Assembly: GCF_002075885.1 (NCBI RefSeq)
Contig: NZ_MDET01000056.1
Coordinates: forward strand, 124,001 to 188,000
Origin: Manganibacter manganicus
Lineage (GTDB): Bacteria > Pseudomonadota > Alphaproteobacteria > Rhizobiales > Rhizobiaceae
Length of the DNA: 64,000 nucleotides
Direction: 5' to 3'
Below, in pieces: positions 34,371 to 43,629 of this stretch (position 1 is the stretch's first letter; each line of letters begins with the position of its first letter). A model generated the notes under the pieces. It searched no databases, had not been told where the DNA came from, and saw only the letters and a list, made by a program, of their open reading frames with translations. Made by a program: the position numbers and the translations under genes.

Positions 34371-37123
34371 GAGCGGGCCTTCTTTATCGCCGCCATTATG
34401 CGCGAAGGCGTCGCCGGAACCTTCTCCACCATGATGCCGGGGGCATGCCGAATGGCATTGAGGATCGCGGGAGCGGTCGGGATCAGCACATGCTCGCCAA
34501 GCCCCTTGGCGCCGAAGGGGCCTTCCGGGTCCGGAACCTCGATCAATATCGTCTCGATCGGCGGCACGTCGCCGACCGTGGGGATGAGATAGTCGTGCAG
34601 GTTCTCGGTGCGGCCGGGGATATATTCCTCCATCAGCGCCATGCCGATGCCTTGCGCGATCCCGCCTTCGATCTGACCCTCGGCGAGAGCCGGATTGACG
34701 GCGCGACCTACATCATGCGCGGCTGTGATCTTGAGAAGTTTCACCGTGCCGAGTTTCATATCGACTTCCAACTCCGCGATCTGCGCGCCGTAGCCATAGA
34801 CGGCATAGGGCTTGCCCTGCCCTTTTTCGTCCAGCGGGCTCGTGGGCGGATCGTAAGTCTCTTGAGCGCGGAAGATAAAACCTTCGGCATCAATGGGGAG
34901 CGCCGCAAGATCAATGCGGCGTACAGCGTCGCCTTCACGAACGACAAGTTGACCAGGCTCCAGATACAGGCTGGCCTTTTTTGAAACATTGGCAAAGCGC
35001 AGAATCGTCTCGCGCAAGGCGCGGCCGGCCTTTTCCGCCGCTTTGCCGGTCACGAAGGTCTGGCGTGAGGCGGAGGTCTTGCCGGCATCAGGCGTGATCG
35101 CAGTATCGGCGCCGACCAATCGGAATTTTTCCAGCGGCAGGCCGAGCGCATCGGCGCAGATCTGCACAATCACCGTGTTCGAACCCTGCCCAATATCGAC
35201 TGCGCCCTGATGCAGTACCACCTCACCAGCCGGAGACATGCCAACCTTGATCGTGGACGGATTGGGCAATGAGGTATTGCCGCAGCCATACCAGCACGAT
35301 GCCAGGCCGACACCCCTCATTACCGATGCATTGTTTGCGTTGAAACATTCGGCTTCCGCCAGGGCGCGATTCCAGTGCGGTTTCAGGGCCTCGAGGCAAT
35401 CGACAATACCGACGCCGCATTCTAGGCGCTGCCCGGTCACCGTTTCGCTCCCGTTACGGAGTGCGTTTTTCAGGCGAAATTCGAGCCGGTCCATGCCGAT
35501 CCTCTCGGCCAGTTCGTCATAAAGCGTTTCCTGGCAGATAGTCGCCTGCGGCACACCGAAACCGCGAAAGGCTCCCGCGATCGGTCCATTGGTGTGGATG
35601 GCGCGGCCCTCGGCACGATAATTCGGTGTGACATAAGGGCCGCTGGCATGTACCGGCACGCGGTTGGCGACGGTCGGCCCCCAACTTGCATAGGCGCCGG
35701 TGTTGAAATCGCCGTCGAAGATCATTCCGGTTACGAAACCATCCCGGTCGGCAGCGATTCTCGCCGTCATGGCAGCGGGATGACGCTTCGTCGTGGACAT
35801 CATCGACTCGGCCCGCGTATAGGCAAGCGCTGCCGGCCGGCCAGTCTTCATCGCCACCAGGCCGATCAGCGGCTGCAACGATACATCGAGTTTGGAACCG
35901 AAGCCTCCACCGACCGCAGTCGGCACGACGCGAAGCTTTTCCGGCGACAACCCCAGCACCCTCGCCGTGTCGGCCCGGTCCATATAGGGTGCCTGCGTAC
36001 AGGCGACGATGGTGAGCGTCTCACCGTCCCAGGCGGCAAAACCGGCCTCCGGCTCTATATAGGCATGTTCGACATAGGACGTTTCGACCGTTCGTGAAAC
36101 GACATATGCGGCGCCGGCCAATGCCGCATCCGGCTCGCCCTTTTCGACAAAGCCCTTGATCAGAAGGTTTTTTGGCCGGTTGTCGTGGATAAGTTGGGCG
36201 CCATCGGCCCGCGCCGCACCCGGATGAAGGGCATGCGCCAGTTCTGTCCAGACGATCGGAAAATCCTCAAGGTCGAGATCGGCAATCGCCGCCGGTTCAC
36301 CGGCGATAATGGCCACCGCCTCGCCACGAAACCGCGCAAAACCTTCGGCCAAAGCGGGTTGGTCGGCAAAAGGCGCGATGACGCCAAAGCGATTCTCGCC
36401 GGGAATATCGGCAGCGGTGAAAGCGGCGATGATGCCCCGGTGCTGTTTCAACCAGCCGTCAATATCTCCGAAGCTGAACCGGGCATGATAATGCGGTGAA
36501 CGGACCACGAGCACGGACAGCGCATCTTCCGGAAAGCTGTCTCCGCCGAATTTCTCTGTCCCGAGAATTTTCGGCATGCCGTCCAGGCGAACCGGCGAAG
36601 CTCCAACTGCATGGCCGACTTCGGGGAGGCGCGGGTCGAGCGGCGCGCAGGAACTGTGTGGACGCGCCAGCGCAATCACCGCTTCGACGATCTTGCGATA
36701 GCCGGTGCAGCGGCAAAGGACACCGCCGAGTGCGTCTGCGACTTCCACTTCCGATGGCGTGGGATTTTTTTGCAGCAGGGCTGCAGCCGCCAGCAGCATG
36801 CCGGGGGTGCAGATGCCGCATTGTGTGGCGCCATGCGCCAGAAAAGATGCTTGCAGCGCCGAAAGACTACCATTGGCAAGCCCCTCGACCGTACAGACCG
36901 ATTTGCCCGCGACCGAAGCGACCGGCATCAGGCAGGCACAAACGGGCTCGCCATCGACCAGTACGGTGCAGGCGCCGCAGTCGCCGGCATCACAGCCGAT
37001 TTTGATGCCGGTCAGATGCAGATTATCACGCAGCGCCGCCGAAAGACGCCCGACCGGCGATGCCGTAACGCAAACCGACTTGCCATTGACCTCGAAGGCC
37101 ATGTCTACGCGTGCCATACTCAT
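34367..37123 (-). CDS. Molybdenum hydroxylase, fused [2Fe-2S] and Mo-cofactor subunits (xanthine dehydrogenase family)
   Basis: A 918-residue fusion. Residues 1-155 form the small subunit: a plant-type [2Fe-2S] domain with Cys44, 49, 52 and 62/64, and a second cluster with Cys102, 105, 137 and 139 ([14 protein letters not shown]). From about residue 170 the large Mo-binding subunit follows, with [20 protein letters not shown] and, near the end, GAKGLGEHV, whose Glu is the expected catalytic base. Such enzymes hydroxylate N-heterocycles or aldehydes. The FAD subunit is the separate gene just upstream, so the holoenzyme is a two-polypeptide FeS/Mo + FAD type. Confidence 0.93.
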   Translation of the reverse strand: MSMARVDMAFEVNGKSVCVTASPVGRLSAALRDNLHLTGIKIGCDAGDCGACTVLVDGEPVCACLMPVASVAGKSVCTVEGLANGSLSALQASFLAHGATQCGICTPGMLLAAAALLQKNPTPSEVEVADALGGVLCRCTGYRKIVEAVIALARPHSSCAPLDPRLPEVGHAVGASPVRLDGMPKILGTEKFGGDSFPEDALSVLVVRSPHYHARFSFGDIDGWLKQHRGIIAAFTAADIPGENRFGVIAPFADQPALAEGFARFRGEAVAIIAGEPAAIADLDLEDFPIVWTELAHALHPGAARADGAQLIHDNRPKNLLIKGFVEKGEPDAALAGAAYVVSRTVETSYVEHAYIEPEAGFAAWDGETLTIVACTQAPYMDRADTARVLGLSPEKLRVVPTAVGGGFGSKLDVSLQPLIGLVAMKTGRPAALAYTRAESMMSTTKRHPAAMTARIAADRDGFVTGMIFDGDFNTGAYASWGPTVANRVPVHASGPYVTPNYRAEGRAIHTNGPIAGAFRGFGVPQATICQETLYDELAERIGMDRLEFRLKNALRNGSETVTGQRLECGVGIVDCLEALKPHWNRALAEAECFNANNASVMRGVGLASCWYGCGNTSLPNPSTIKVGMSPAGEVVLHQGAVDIGQGSNTVIVQICADALGLPLEKFRLVGADTAITPDAGKTSASRQTFVTGKAAEKAGRALRETILRFANVSKKASLYLEPGQLVVREGDAVRRIDLAALPIDAEGFIFRAQETYDPPTSPLDEKGQGKPYAVYGYGAQIAELEVDMKLGTVKLLKITAAHDVGRAVNPALAEGQIEGGIAQGIGMALMEEYIPGRTENLHDYLIPTVGDVPPIETILIEVPDPEGPFGAKGLGEHVLIPTAPAILNAIRHAPGIMVEKVPATPSRIMAAIKKARS

Positions 37124-37980
37124 GCTGCGGCCTTGTCGTCATGGCGAATGCCCGCCGAGCCGAGCACGGCGCGAGCGACGATCTCACGTGCCGCGTCGTG
37201 CCGATATTTCGCGGTGCCGCGCACATCGTCGATTGGAGCAAGCTCATCAAACGAAGCGGAGCGCACGACGTCGGCAAGCGCAATATCGACCGCCCGCCCG
37301 CATAGACCCGCTTCGACATGGGCGAGCCGGACGGCGACCGCCGAGCAGGCGCCAACCGCGACCAAAGCATCGGTCACTCTGTCGTTCTCGATCACAAGCC
37401 GTGCGGCAGCCATCGCAATGGAGATAACCAGATAGCGACGCGCGCCGAGCTTGACGAAGGAAGATGTCCCGGCAACGGATCTCTTCGGCACACGGATCGC
37501 TGTCACCATTTCCCCGGCCGCAAGAGCCGTGCGGCGATTGCCAAGGATGAAATCGCGTAGCGGCAGAACGCGTGTGGCGGCCACTGAACGGATTTCCACC
37601 TCGGCATCCAGCACCAGCAAAGCTGGGACACCATCGGCCGCGGGCGATGCGTTGCACAGATTGCCGGCAAGCGAGGCGACATTCTGAATCTGCACGGACC
37701 CGACTTCCCGCGCTGCCTGCTTCAATGCATCGAAAGCACGCGGCAAGGGGAAGCGCAGGACGTCGCTCCATGTCGCGCGCGCGCCAATCCGCCAATGGTC
37801 TTGCATTTCCACGATGTCGCGCAAGCCGGGAATGCCATTTAGATCAAGGATGTTCTCACGCAATGGTTTCGCACCAAGCGCGGGGTAAAAATCGGTTCCA
37901 CCGGCGAGAATCCGCCACGCATCGCTGCCGAGAAGCGCAAGCGCCTCATCAAGCGTGGCAGGCTTTGCGTAACGGGTCAC
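37120..37980 (-). CDS. Molybdenum hydroxylase FAD-binding subunit (CoxM-like)
   Basis: A 286-residue FAD subunit of the xanthine dehydrogenase/CO dehydrogenase family. FAD contacts are [12 protein letters not shown] (about residues 24-35) and [24 protein letters not shown] (about 101-124). It starts at GTG 37980 behind GGGGAGG; a longer frame from 38034 is less likely because that stretch holds the ribosome binding site. It is the first gene of the six-gene coupled operon, and the candidate MarR box lies 76 bases upstream. Confidence 0.9.
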   Translation of the reverse strand: MTRYAKPATLDEALALLGSDAWRILAGGTDFYPALGAKPLRENILDLNGIPGLRDIVEMQDHWRIGARATWSDVLRFPLPRAFDALKQAAREVGSVQIQNVASLAGNLCNASPAADGVPALLVLDAEVEIRSVAATRVLPLRDFILGNRRTALAAGEMVTAIRVPKRSVAGTSSFVKLGARRYLVISIAMAAARLVIENDRVTDALVAVGACSAVAVRLAHVEAGLCGRAVDIALADVVRSASFDELAPIDDVRGTAKYRHDAAREIVARAVLGSAGIRHDDKAAA

Positions 37981-38056
37981 GCCATCCTCCCCAACAGGGA
38001 TCCTCCAAAGGCCGTTCCCAAGCCCGGGCGGCACGTATGCCGGTCAAAATTCATTC

Positions 38057-38071
38057 GTATGCAAATGATAT
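38057..38071. promoter_or_regulatory. Candidate MarR operator copy 2 (molybdenum hydroxylase operon)
   Basis: GTATGCAAATGATAT, differing from copy 1 by one base within the 15-mer. It lies 76 bases before the FAD-subunit GTG and 127 bases before the divergent pncA gene, so it may affect both. Confidence 0.6.
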
Positions 38072-38198
38072 CAAGCGGCGACGGATTGTCAAAGCCAGCG
38101 TCGACGATGGCATCGATGGTTGACGCGACGCACCATCTGGTCAAGGGTCTGCCGCCATGCCCTTTTCAGGGTATCGGCATCGTCCCTGTCTTGACGCG

Positions 38199-38810
38199 AT
38201 GGAGGCATTTTTGGCAGAGGAAGCGCTCGTCGTCATCGATTTGCAAAACGATTTCTGCCCCGGTGGAACATTGGCCGTCGAAGGTGGCGATGAAATCGTG
38301 CCGCTGGTCAACGATCTGATCCGCAATGCCGAGCACGTCATCCTGACACAGGATTGGCACCCAGCCAGCCATTCCAGTTTCGCTTCCAGCCATCCGGACA
38401 AGAAGCCATTTGAGTCGATGACGATGCCCTATGGCGAACAGACGCTGTGGCCGGATCATTGCATTCAGGGCAGCATCGGCTCGGACTTTCATTCCGGGCT
38501 TGCCTGGACCAAGGCCGAACTCGTCATTCGCAAGGGATTCAGGCCGACAATCGACAGCTATTCCGCCTTTTTCGAAAACGACCATAGAACACCGACAGGG
38601 CTTGCCGGCTATCTTCGAGAGCGCGGTATTGTCGCAATCACGCTTGCTGGCCTTGCCACGGATTTCTGCGTCGCTTATTCGGCCCTTGACGCGGTTCGGC
38701 AGGGTTTTGCCGCGACGGTGCGGCTCGATGCCTGTCGCGGCATCGATCTCAACGGGTCGCTCGACACAATGCTCGGCCAGATGCGCACCGCCGGTGTGAC
38801 ACTCGTATAG
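38199..38810 (+). CDS. pncA: Nicotinamidase (pyrazinamidase)
   Basis: Hydrolyses nicotinamide to nicotinate in NAD salvage. The 203-residue isochorismatase-fold protein has the catalytic triad Asp14 (VIDLQNDF), Lys112 (VIRKGF) and Cys157 (ATDFCV), and the metal ligands Asp52, His54 and His58 (DWHPASH). These ligands favour true PncA over other isochorismatase relatives. ATG 38199 is chosen to match the usual short N-terminus. It is divergent from the molybdenum hydroxylase operon and followed by the nhaD-like gene; its salvage partner pncB is 8 kb away at 46656. Confidence 0.93.
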   Translation: MEAFLAEEALVVIDLQNDFCPGGTLAVEGGDEIVPLVNDLIRNAEHVILTQDWHPASHSSFASSHPDKKPFESMTMPYGEQTLWPDHCIQGSIGSDFHSGLAWTKAELVIRKGFRPTIDSYSAFFENDHRTPTGLAGYLRERGIVAITLAGLATDFCVAYSALDAVRQGFAATVRLDACRGIDLNGSLDTMLGQMRTAGVTLV

Positions 38811-38877
38811 CATCGGCCTGCTGACTGTCTAAGCCAACAGGCGCTTGAACAGCGCAGCACAAATTCGAGGGAACCCG

Positions 38878-40305
38878 ATGCGCCTCTGGAAAATGACGAC
38901 GGCTTGCGCAGTTCTCGCCGCCGCCATCCTCTTCGGCGGCCCCGCATTAGCCGCCGAGGCGCATGGGCTACCCGGCGCGACCATGTCGCTGTGGTGGGCC
39001 TTGCCCTTCGCCGGCCTGCTGCTTTCCATTGCCACCGGCCCATTGCTTTTTCATCATTTCTGGGAAAACCACTATGGCAAGATTGCCGCGCTGTGGGGCG
39101 CGCTGACCGTTATCCCGCTGGTGATGGGTTTCGGCATTCCAACGGCGACGGAAGCTGTTCTGCATGCCATCCTGCTGGAATATATTTCTTTCATCATCCT
39201 CTTGTTTGCGCTGTTTACGATTTCGGGCGGCATCCTGATCGCCGGCAATATCCACGGCACGCCGACGGTCAACGCCGGCCTGCTTTTGATCGGCGCCATC
39301 CTTGCATCGGTCATCGGCACGACCGGCGCTTCGATGATCCTCATCCGGCCGATCATCCGCGCCAACGACAACCGGCCGTTCAATGCGCATGTCGTCATCT
39401 TCTTCATCTTTCTCGTCTCCAATATCGGCGGTTCACTGACCCCGCTTGGCGATCCACCACTGTTCGTCGGCTTCCTGCGTGGCGTCGATTTCTTCTGGAC
39501 GACGGTCCACATCCTGCCCGACACGCTGTTCGTCGGTGGCGTGGTGCTCGGCGTCTTCCTTGTCATCGACATCATCCTGCATCGCCGAGAGGGCGGCGCC
39601 CCAAAGATCAAGGACCCGACACCCGATTCGAAAGTGCGGTTGCGCGGCCTTGCCAATCTTCCACTACTGGCCGGCGTCATCGGCGCCATCCTGATGTCTG
39701 CCGCGTGGAAGCCGGATGTCGTCTTCACCATCCAGGGCGTTGCGGTTGAACTGCAGAACATCGTGCGCGACGTCATCATTGTCGCACTGGCGCTGATCTC
39801 GCTTGTCGTGTCGCGCAAGGAATACCGGGAGGCCAACGGCTTCGAATGGGGACCGATCGCCGAAGTGGCCAAACTGTTCGCCGCCATCTTCATTTGCATC
39901 GTACCGGTGGTGGCAATCCTGAAAGCCGGGCATGACGGCGCGCTTTCGCCGCTGGTGGCGCTGGTGTCATTGCCGGGCGGGGAGCCCAACGATCTCGCCT
40001 ATTTCTGGCTCACCGGCGTCCTGTCGTCGTTCCTCGACAATGCCCCCACCTATCTCGTTTTCTTCGAGATGGCCGGTGGCGACGCGCAGCACCTGATGAC
40101 CACTTTCGCCAGCACGCTGGCTGCGATCTCGGCAGGTGCCGTGTTCATGGGGGCCAACACTTATATCGGCAATGCGCCCAATTTCATGGTCTATGCCATC
40201 GCCAAGCGGCGCGGCGTGAACATGCCGAGTTTCTTCGGCTATATGCTGTGGTCCGGCCTGGTGCTGATCCCTACCTTCATCGTGTCGAGCCTGATCTTCT
40301 TTTGA
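38878..40305 (+). CDS. nhaD: NhaD-type sodium:proton antiporter
   Basis: A 475-residue polytopic membrane protein of the ion-transporter superfamily with about 12 helices and an N-terminal signal-like segment (LFGGPALAAEAHG). NhaD-like motifs are NIGGSLTPLGDPPLFVGFLRG and SSFLDNAPTYLVFFEMAG, which hold the ion-binding Asp/Asn residues. GAGGGAA lies before ATG 38878. It exchanges Na+ or Li+ for H+ across the inner membrane. It follows pncA by 67 bases and converges with livF, leaving 3 bases between the stop codons. Confidence 0.9.
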   Translation: MRLWKMTTACAVLAAAILFGGPALAAEAHGLPGATMSLWWALPFAGLLLSIATGPLLFHHFWENHYGKIAALWGALTVIPLVMGFGIPTATEAVLHAILLEYISFIILLFALFTISGGILIAGNIHGTPTVNAGLLLIGAILASVIGTTGASMILIRPIIRANDNRPFNAHVVIFFIFLVSNIGGSLTPLGDPPLFVGFLRGVDFFWTTVHILPDTLFVGGVVLGVFLVIDIILHRREGGAPKIKDPTPDSKVRLRGLANLPLLAGVIGAILMSAAWKPDVVFTIQGVAVELQNIVRDVIIVALALISLVVSRKEYREANGFEWGPIAEVAKLFAAIFICIVPVVAILKAGHDGALSPLVALVSLPGGEPNDLAYFWLTGVLSSFLDNAPTYLVFFEMAGGDAQHLMTTFASTLAAISAGAVFMGANTYIGNAPNFMVYAIAKRRGVNMPSFFGYMLWSGLVLIPTFIVSSLIFF

Positions 40306-40308
40306 GAA

Positions 40309-41016
40309 TCAGCCGACGCCAACATAGCGGTTGACCGCCGATGGATCGGCGCGGAGCGCCTCGACGGAAACGGTCTCGCGATTGCGGCCGTTCTCAATGA
40401 AGGCGACGCGATTGGCCACCGGCAGCACAGCATCGACGCGCTGCTCGACCAGAATGGTCGACACGCCCATCGCGCTAAGCCCGGCCACCGTTTCTCGGAT
40501 TTTTGTGATCATCGATGGCATCAGTCCCTCGGTCGGTTCGTCGAGCAACAATACCTTGGGTTCCAGGCAGAGCGCGCGAGCCATCGCCAGCATCTGCTGC
40601 TCGCCGCCTGAAAGTGTCCCGGAGCGCTGCTTCAACCGCTCGCGCAGGCGCGGAAAAAGGTCGAGCACACGTTCGCGGACGGAGCCACCCTTGTTTCGCG
40701 CATTCAGGCCGATCTCGATGTTTTCGGCCACCGTCATCTCGGCAAACAGCCGCCGCCCTTGCGGCACATAGGCGATGCCGGCCTTCGGCACCTCATGCGC
40801 AGGCAGACGGGTGAGTTCCGTGTCGCCGAGGCGGATCGACCCGGCGCGCGCGCGCATCAGGCCCATGATCGCCTTCAGCGTCGTCGTCTTGCCTGCTCCG
40901 TTGCGGCCAAGCAGACACAACACTTCGCCTTCGCACAGCGAGAGATCCAGCCCGCGCAGCACCTGCACCTCGCCATAGTAGCAATCCAGCCCGGATATGG
41001 TCAGCGCATCAGCCAT
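40309..41016 (-). CDS. livF: Branched-chain amino acid-type ABC transporter ATPase LivF
   Basis: A 235-residue ATPase of the HAAT (LivF) family: Walker A GRNGAGKTT, signature LSGGEQQMLAMARAL, Walker B VLLLDEPTEGLMP. ATG 41016 overlaps the livG stop by 8 bases. With livG, livM, livH and the binding protein it makes a complete importer. Given the shared operator and neighbours, the cargo is more likely an aromatic or heterocyclic acid or amide than a branched-chain amino acid. Confidence 0.94.
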   Translation of the reverse strand: MADALTISGLDCYYGEVQVLRGLDLSLCEGEVLCLLGRNGAGKTTTLKAIMGLMRARAGSIRLGDTELTRLPAHEVPKAGIAYVPQGRRLFAEMTVAENIEIGLNARNKGGSVRERVLDLFPRLRERLKQRSGTLSGGEQQMLAMARALCLEPKVLLLDEPTEGLMPSMITKIRETVAGLSAMGVSTILVEQRVDAVLPVANRVAFIENGRNRETVSVEALRADPSAVNRYVGVG

Positions 41017-41737
41017 GCTGTGTTCCGAGATAAGCATCCTGCACACGAAGGTCGGCGCGGATTTCGTGGGGCGTGCCTTCGGCAAGGATGCGACCGGCAT
41101 CGAACACGGTAATGCGGCCGGCAAGCTGCATGACGACGGGCATGTTGTGCTCGATGATGAGCACCGTGGCATCGCGGGCGATGTCGCGCACGAGGTCGAT
41201 GAAATTCTCGATCTCACCGTCAGACAAACCCTGCGTCGGCTCATCGAGGATCAACAGGCGCGGCTTCAGAGCCAGGCCCATCGCCACTTCGAGCAGGCGC
41301 TGATGGCCATAGGCGAGTTCGCCGGCCGGCATTGATGCGCGGTCGGCCAAGCCGGTGCGTTCAAGCGCCCCCATGACGCCCGAACGGATCGATGCGGTTG
41401 AGCGGCTGTCCGACAGTCGCCGCTGCACCGGCAGCGCGACATTGTCATAAGCCGACAGCTTGGCAAAAACGCTGGTGATCTGGAACGTATAGGCAATACC
41501 TCTCCGCACGCGGCGAAAAGCAGGCAGGCCGGTGATATCGGCACCATCGAACATTACCGTCCCGGTGGACGGCAGGATGCGGCCACACAGAAGGCTGACG
41601 AAAGTGGTTTTTCCGGCGCCATTGGGGCCAATAATCCCACGTATTTCGCCGGGCATCAGCGTGAAATCGACGTCATCGACCGCGCGTAAACCGCCAAAGC
41701 GTCGAGACAAGCCAGAAGTGGTCAGAAGCGGCTTCAT
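41009..41737 (-). CDS. livG: Branched-chain amino acid-type ABC transporter ATPase LivG
   Basis: A 242-residue ATPase of the LivG family with Walker A GPNGAGKTT, a signature-like YGHQRLLEVAMGLA (LAYGHQR in place of LSGGQ), Walker B LLILDEPTQGLSD and the switch His in IIEHNM. The LAYGHQR variant is normal for LivG. The start ATG overlaps the livM stop by four bases (ATGA). It pairs with LivF as the energising dimer. Confidence 0.94.
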   Translation of the reverse strand: MKPLLTTSGLSRRFGGLRAVDDVDFTLMPGEIRGIIGPNGAGKTTFVSLLCGRILPSTGTVMFDGADITGLPAFRRVRRGIAYTFQITSVFAKLSAYDNVALPVQRRLSDSRSTASIRSGVMGALERTGLADRASMPAGELAYGHQRLLEVAMGLALKPRLLILDEPTQGLSDGEIENFIDLVRDIARDATVLIIEHNMPVVMQLAGRITVFDAGRILAEGTPHEIRADLRVQDAYLGTQHG

Positions 41738-42696
41738 GGCAGCCACCCCAGCCATCGTTGGCGCACTGAGCCTAGAATGCCCTTCGGGAAAAACAGCACA
41801 AGCAGGATCAGCACGACACCAACGACCAGAAGATAAGCGGTGGTGTAACCTGAAGCGACATCGATGACATAATACATGGTGAGCGTGCCGAGAAGCGGCC
41901 CGAGCGTTGTCGCCGCACCGCCCACCAAAACCCACAAAAGCGGCAGGATCGAATATTGCACGCCGGCGAAGTTCGATCCGACATAGCCGAACAGCAGCGC
42001 ATAGGCGGCACCCGCCGCCGCACAGATGGTGCCGGAAACGACCACGGCGGCCAATTTGTTGGAAAAAGTGTCGTAACCGAGCATTGTCGTGCGTTCCTCG
42101 TTCTCGCGAATGGCGACCAGCACGCGGCCGTAGCGCGAGCGCACAAGGGCAAGGCAGGCGAGAAGCACTGCCGCAAACAGGGCAAGCGCCGTGAGATACC
42201 GGACTTGTGGATCGGCCAGATCGAAGGGCTGGTCGCCAATCGTCAGGACACGCGCCTGCCGCGGCACCACCAGCCCCTGATCGCCACCCGTCCAGGGCGC
42301 GAAATAGAGGATGGCGAGATAGAAAACCTGCGCAAACATCATGGTTACGATCATGAAGGCGACACCGCTGGTACGCAGCGACAACAGGCCGATGACCAGC
42401 GAGAGCACCGCACCACAGGCGAGACCGGCGGCAAAGGCCGGCGGCGCGCCCCAACCCAGATGGACGACCGCCAACCCGGCACCGTAGAGGCCAGCGGCAA
42501 AGAACATGGAATGGCCAAGCGAAAGCAGCCCGGCATAGCCGAACAGCATGTTGTAGCCCATGGCGAAGACAGCCAGCACCAGAATGCGCGCCATCAGGCC
42601 ATGATGATAGGCCGGCAAAAGGAAATTGAGCGCAAACAGCACTGCGATCACCGCCAGGTGCAAGGCGTAGAACCTTGCCGGCGCAATATCCCTCAT
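41734..42696 (-). CDS. livM: Branched-chain amino acid-type ABC transporter permease LivM
   Basis: A 320-residue membrane permease with about 8-10 helices and the family motifs NMLFGYAGLLSLGHSMFF near residue 50 and an EAA-like loop VAIRENEERTTMLGYD with SNKLAAV. The start ATG overlaps the livH stop (ATGA). It forms the translocation pore with LivH. Confidence 0.94.
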   Translation of the reverse strand: MRDIAPARFYALHLAVIAVLFALNFLLPAYHHGLMARILVLAVFAMGYNMLFGYAGLLSLGHSMFFAAGLYGAGLAVVHLGWGAPPAFAAGLACGAVLSLVIGLLSLRTSGVAFMIVTMMFAQVFYLAILYFAPWTGGDQGLVVPRQARVLTIGDQPFDLADPQVRYLTALALFAAVLLACLALVRSRYGRVLVAIRENEERTTMLGYDTFSNKLAAVVVSGTICAAAGAAYALLFGYVGSNFAGVQYSILPLLWVLVGGAATTLGPLLGTLTMYYVIDVASGYTTAYLLVVGVVLILLVLFFPKGILGSVRQRWLGWLP

Positions 42697-43574
42697 CGTT
42701 GCGTAGCTCCGAACAGGCCTTGCGGGCGGAAGACCAGCACCATGGCGACGAGCAGCGTGGCGATCATCTTCGCGAGCGTGGGAGAAAAGAACATCGAGAC
42801 GATGCCATCCGAAAGGCCGATGAGCAGGGCCGCAACCAGCGTTCCGCGCAGCGAACCAAGGCCGCCGATGATGACGACGATGAACGACAGCAGCAACGGA
42901 TCCTGTCCCATGAGATAGTGTGCCTGGCTGATCGGCACGATCAGAACGGCAGCGATGGCGGCCAGCATGGCGCCCAGCGCAAAGACACCGGCATAGACGC
43001 GCTCTACTGGAATGGCGAAGGCCTGCGCGGTTTCGCGATCATATTGCGTGGCGCGCATGACAAGGCCGATCTTCGTGCGCGTGAGCACGAGCCAGACCGA
43101 TAGAAGCAGGACGATGGCTGCGGCAACGACCGACAATTTATAGGCGGAATAGCCGAACCAGGGCAGCGACAGGCGGTAACTGAAGGGCGGAGCCACAGGC
43201 CTCGCCTCCGGCCCGTAAAAGGTCAGCGCCAGTTGCTGGATGATGTAAAGCAGGCCGATCGTGGCGACGATGGTGGCTTCGGGATCATAATTCAGCCGGC
43301 TCAGCACCAGCCGCTCTGACGCCCAGGCTATCGCGCCGACAATCAGCGGCGACAGCACCAGAGCGGCAAAAAAGCCAAGTGCAGGGTGCCCTCCAAGGGT
43401 CGAAGCGATGGCCCAGGCCAGAACCGCGCCCAGCATGAAAAACTCGCCATGCGCGACATTGACGATGCGCATGACACCGAACACCAGCGAAAGACCGAGC
43501 GCGGTCAACGACAGAACGGCAGCGCTGACCAGGCCTTCAAGAGTGGCCAGCAGGAGATGCGGTCCGAAGGCCAT
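42693..43574 (-). CDS. livH: Branched-chain amino acid-type ABC transporter permease LivH
   Basis: A 293-residue permease with about 8 helices; family motifs are GLSLVFGVMRIVNVAHGEFFMLGA at the N-terminus and the EAA-like loop MRATQYDRETAQAFAIPVERVYAG. It lies 55 bases downstream of the binding-protein gene and overlaps livM. Confidence 0.94.
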   Translation of the reverse strand: MAFGPHLLLATLEGLVSAAVLSLTALGLSLVFGVMRIVNVAHGEFFMLGAVLAWAIASTLGGHPALGFFAALVLSPLIVGAIAWASERLVLSRLNYDPEATIVATIGLLYIIQQLALTFYGPEARPVAPPFSYRLSLPWFGYSAYKLSVVAAAIVLLLSVWLVLTRTKIGLVMRATQYDRETAQAFAIPVERVYAGVFALGAMLAAIAAVLIVPISQAHYLMGQDPLLLSFIVVIIGGLGSLRGTLVAALLIGLSDGIVSMFFSPTLAKMIATLLVAMVLVFRPQGLFGATQR

Positions 43575-43629
43575 TCACAGTCCTTGACAGGGGCCGAGTG
43601 GAAAACGCGCGAGGCCGAGGCGAAATCGG

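Noticed and set aside
41738-42454. Apparent N-terminal extension of livG that would overlap livM
   Set aside because: The extra residues are the out-of-frame reading of livM. The ATGA overlap at 41734-41737 gives a normal livG start.
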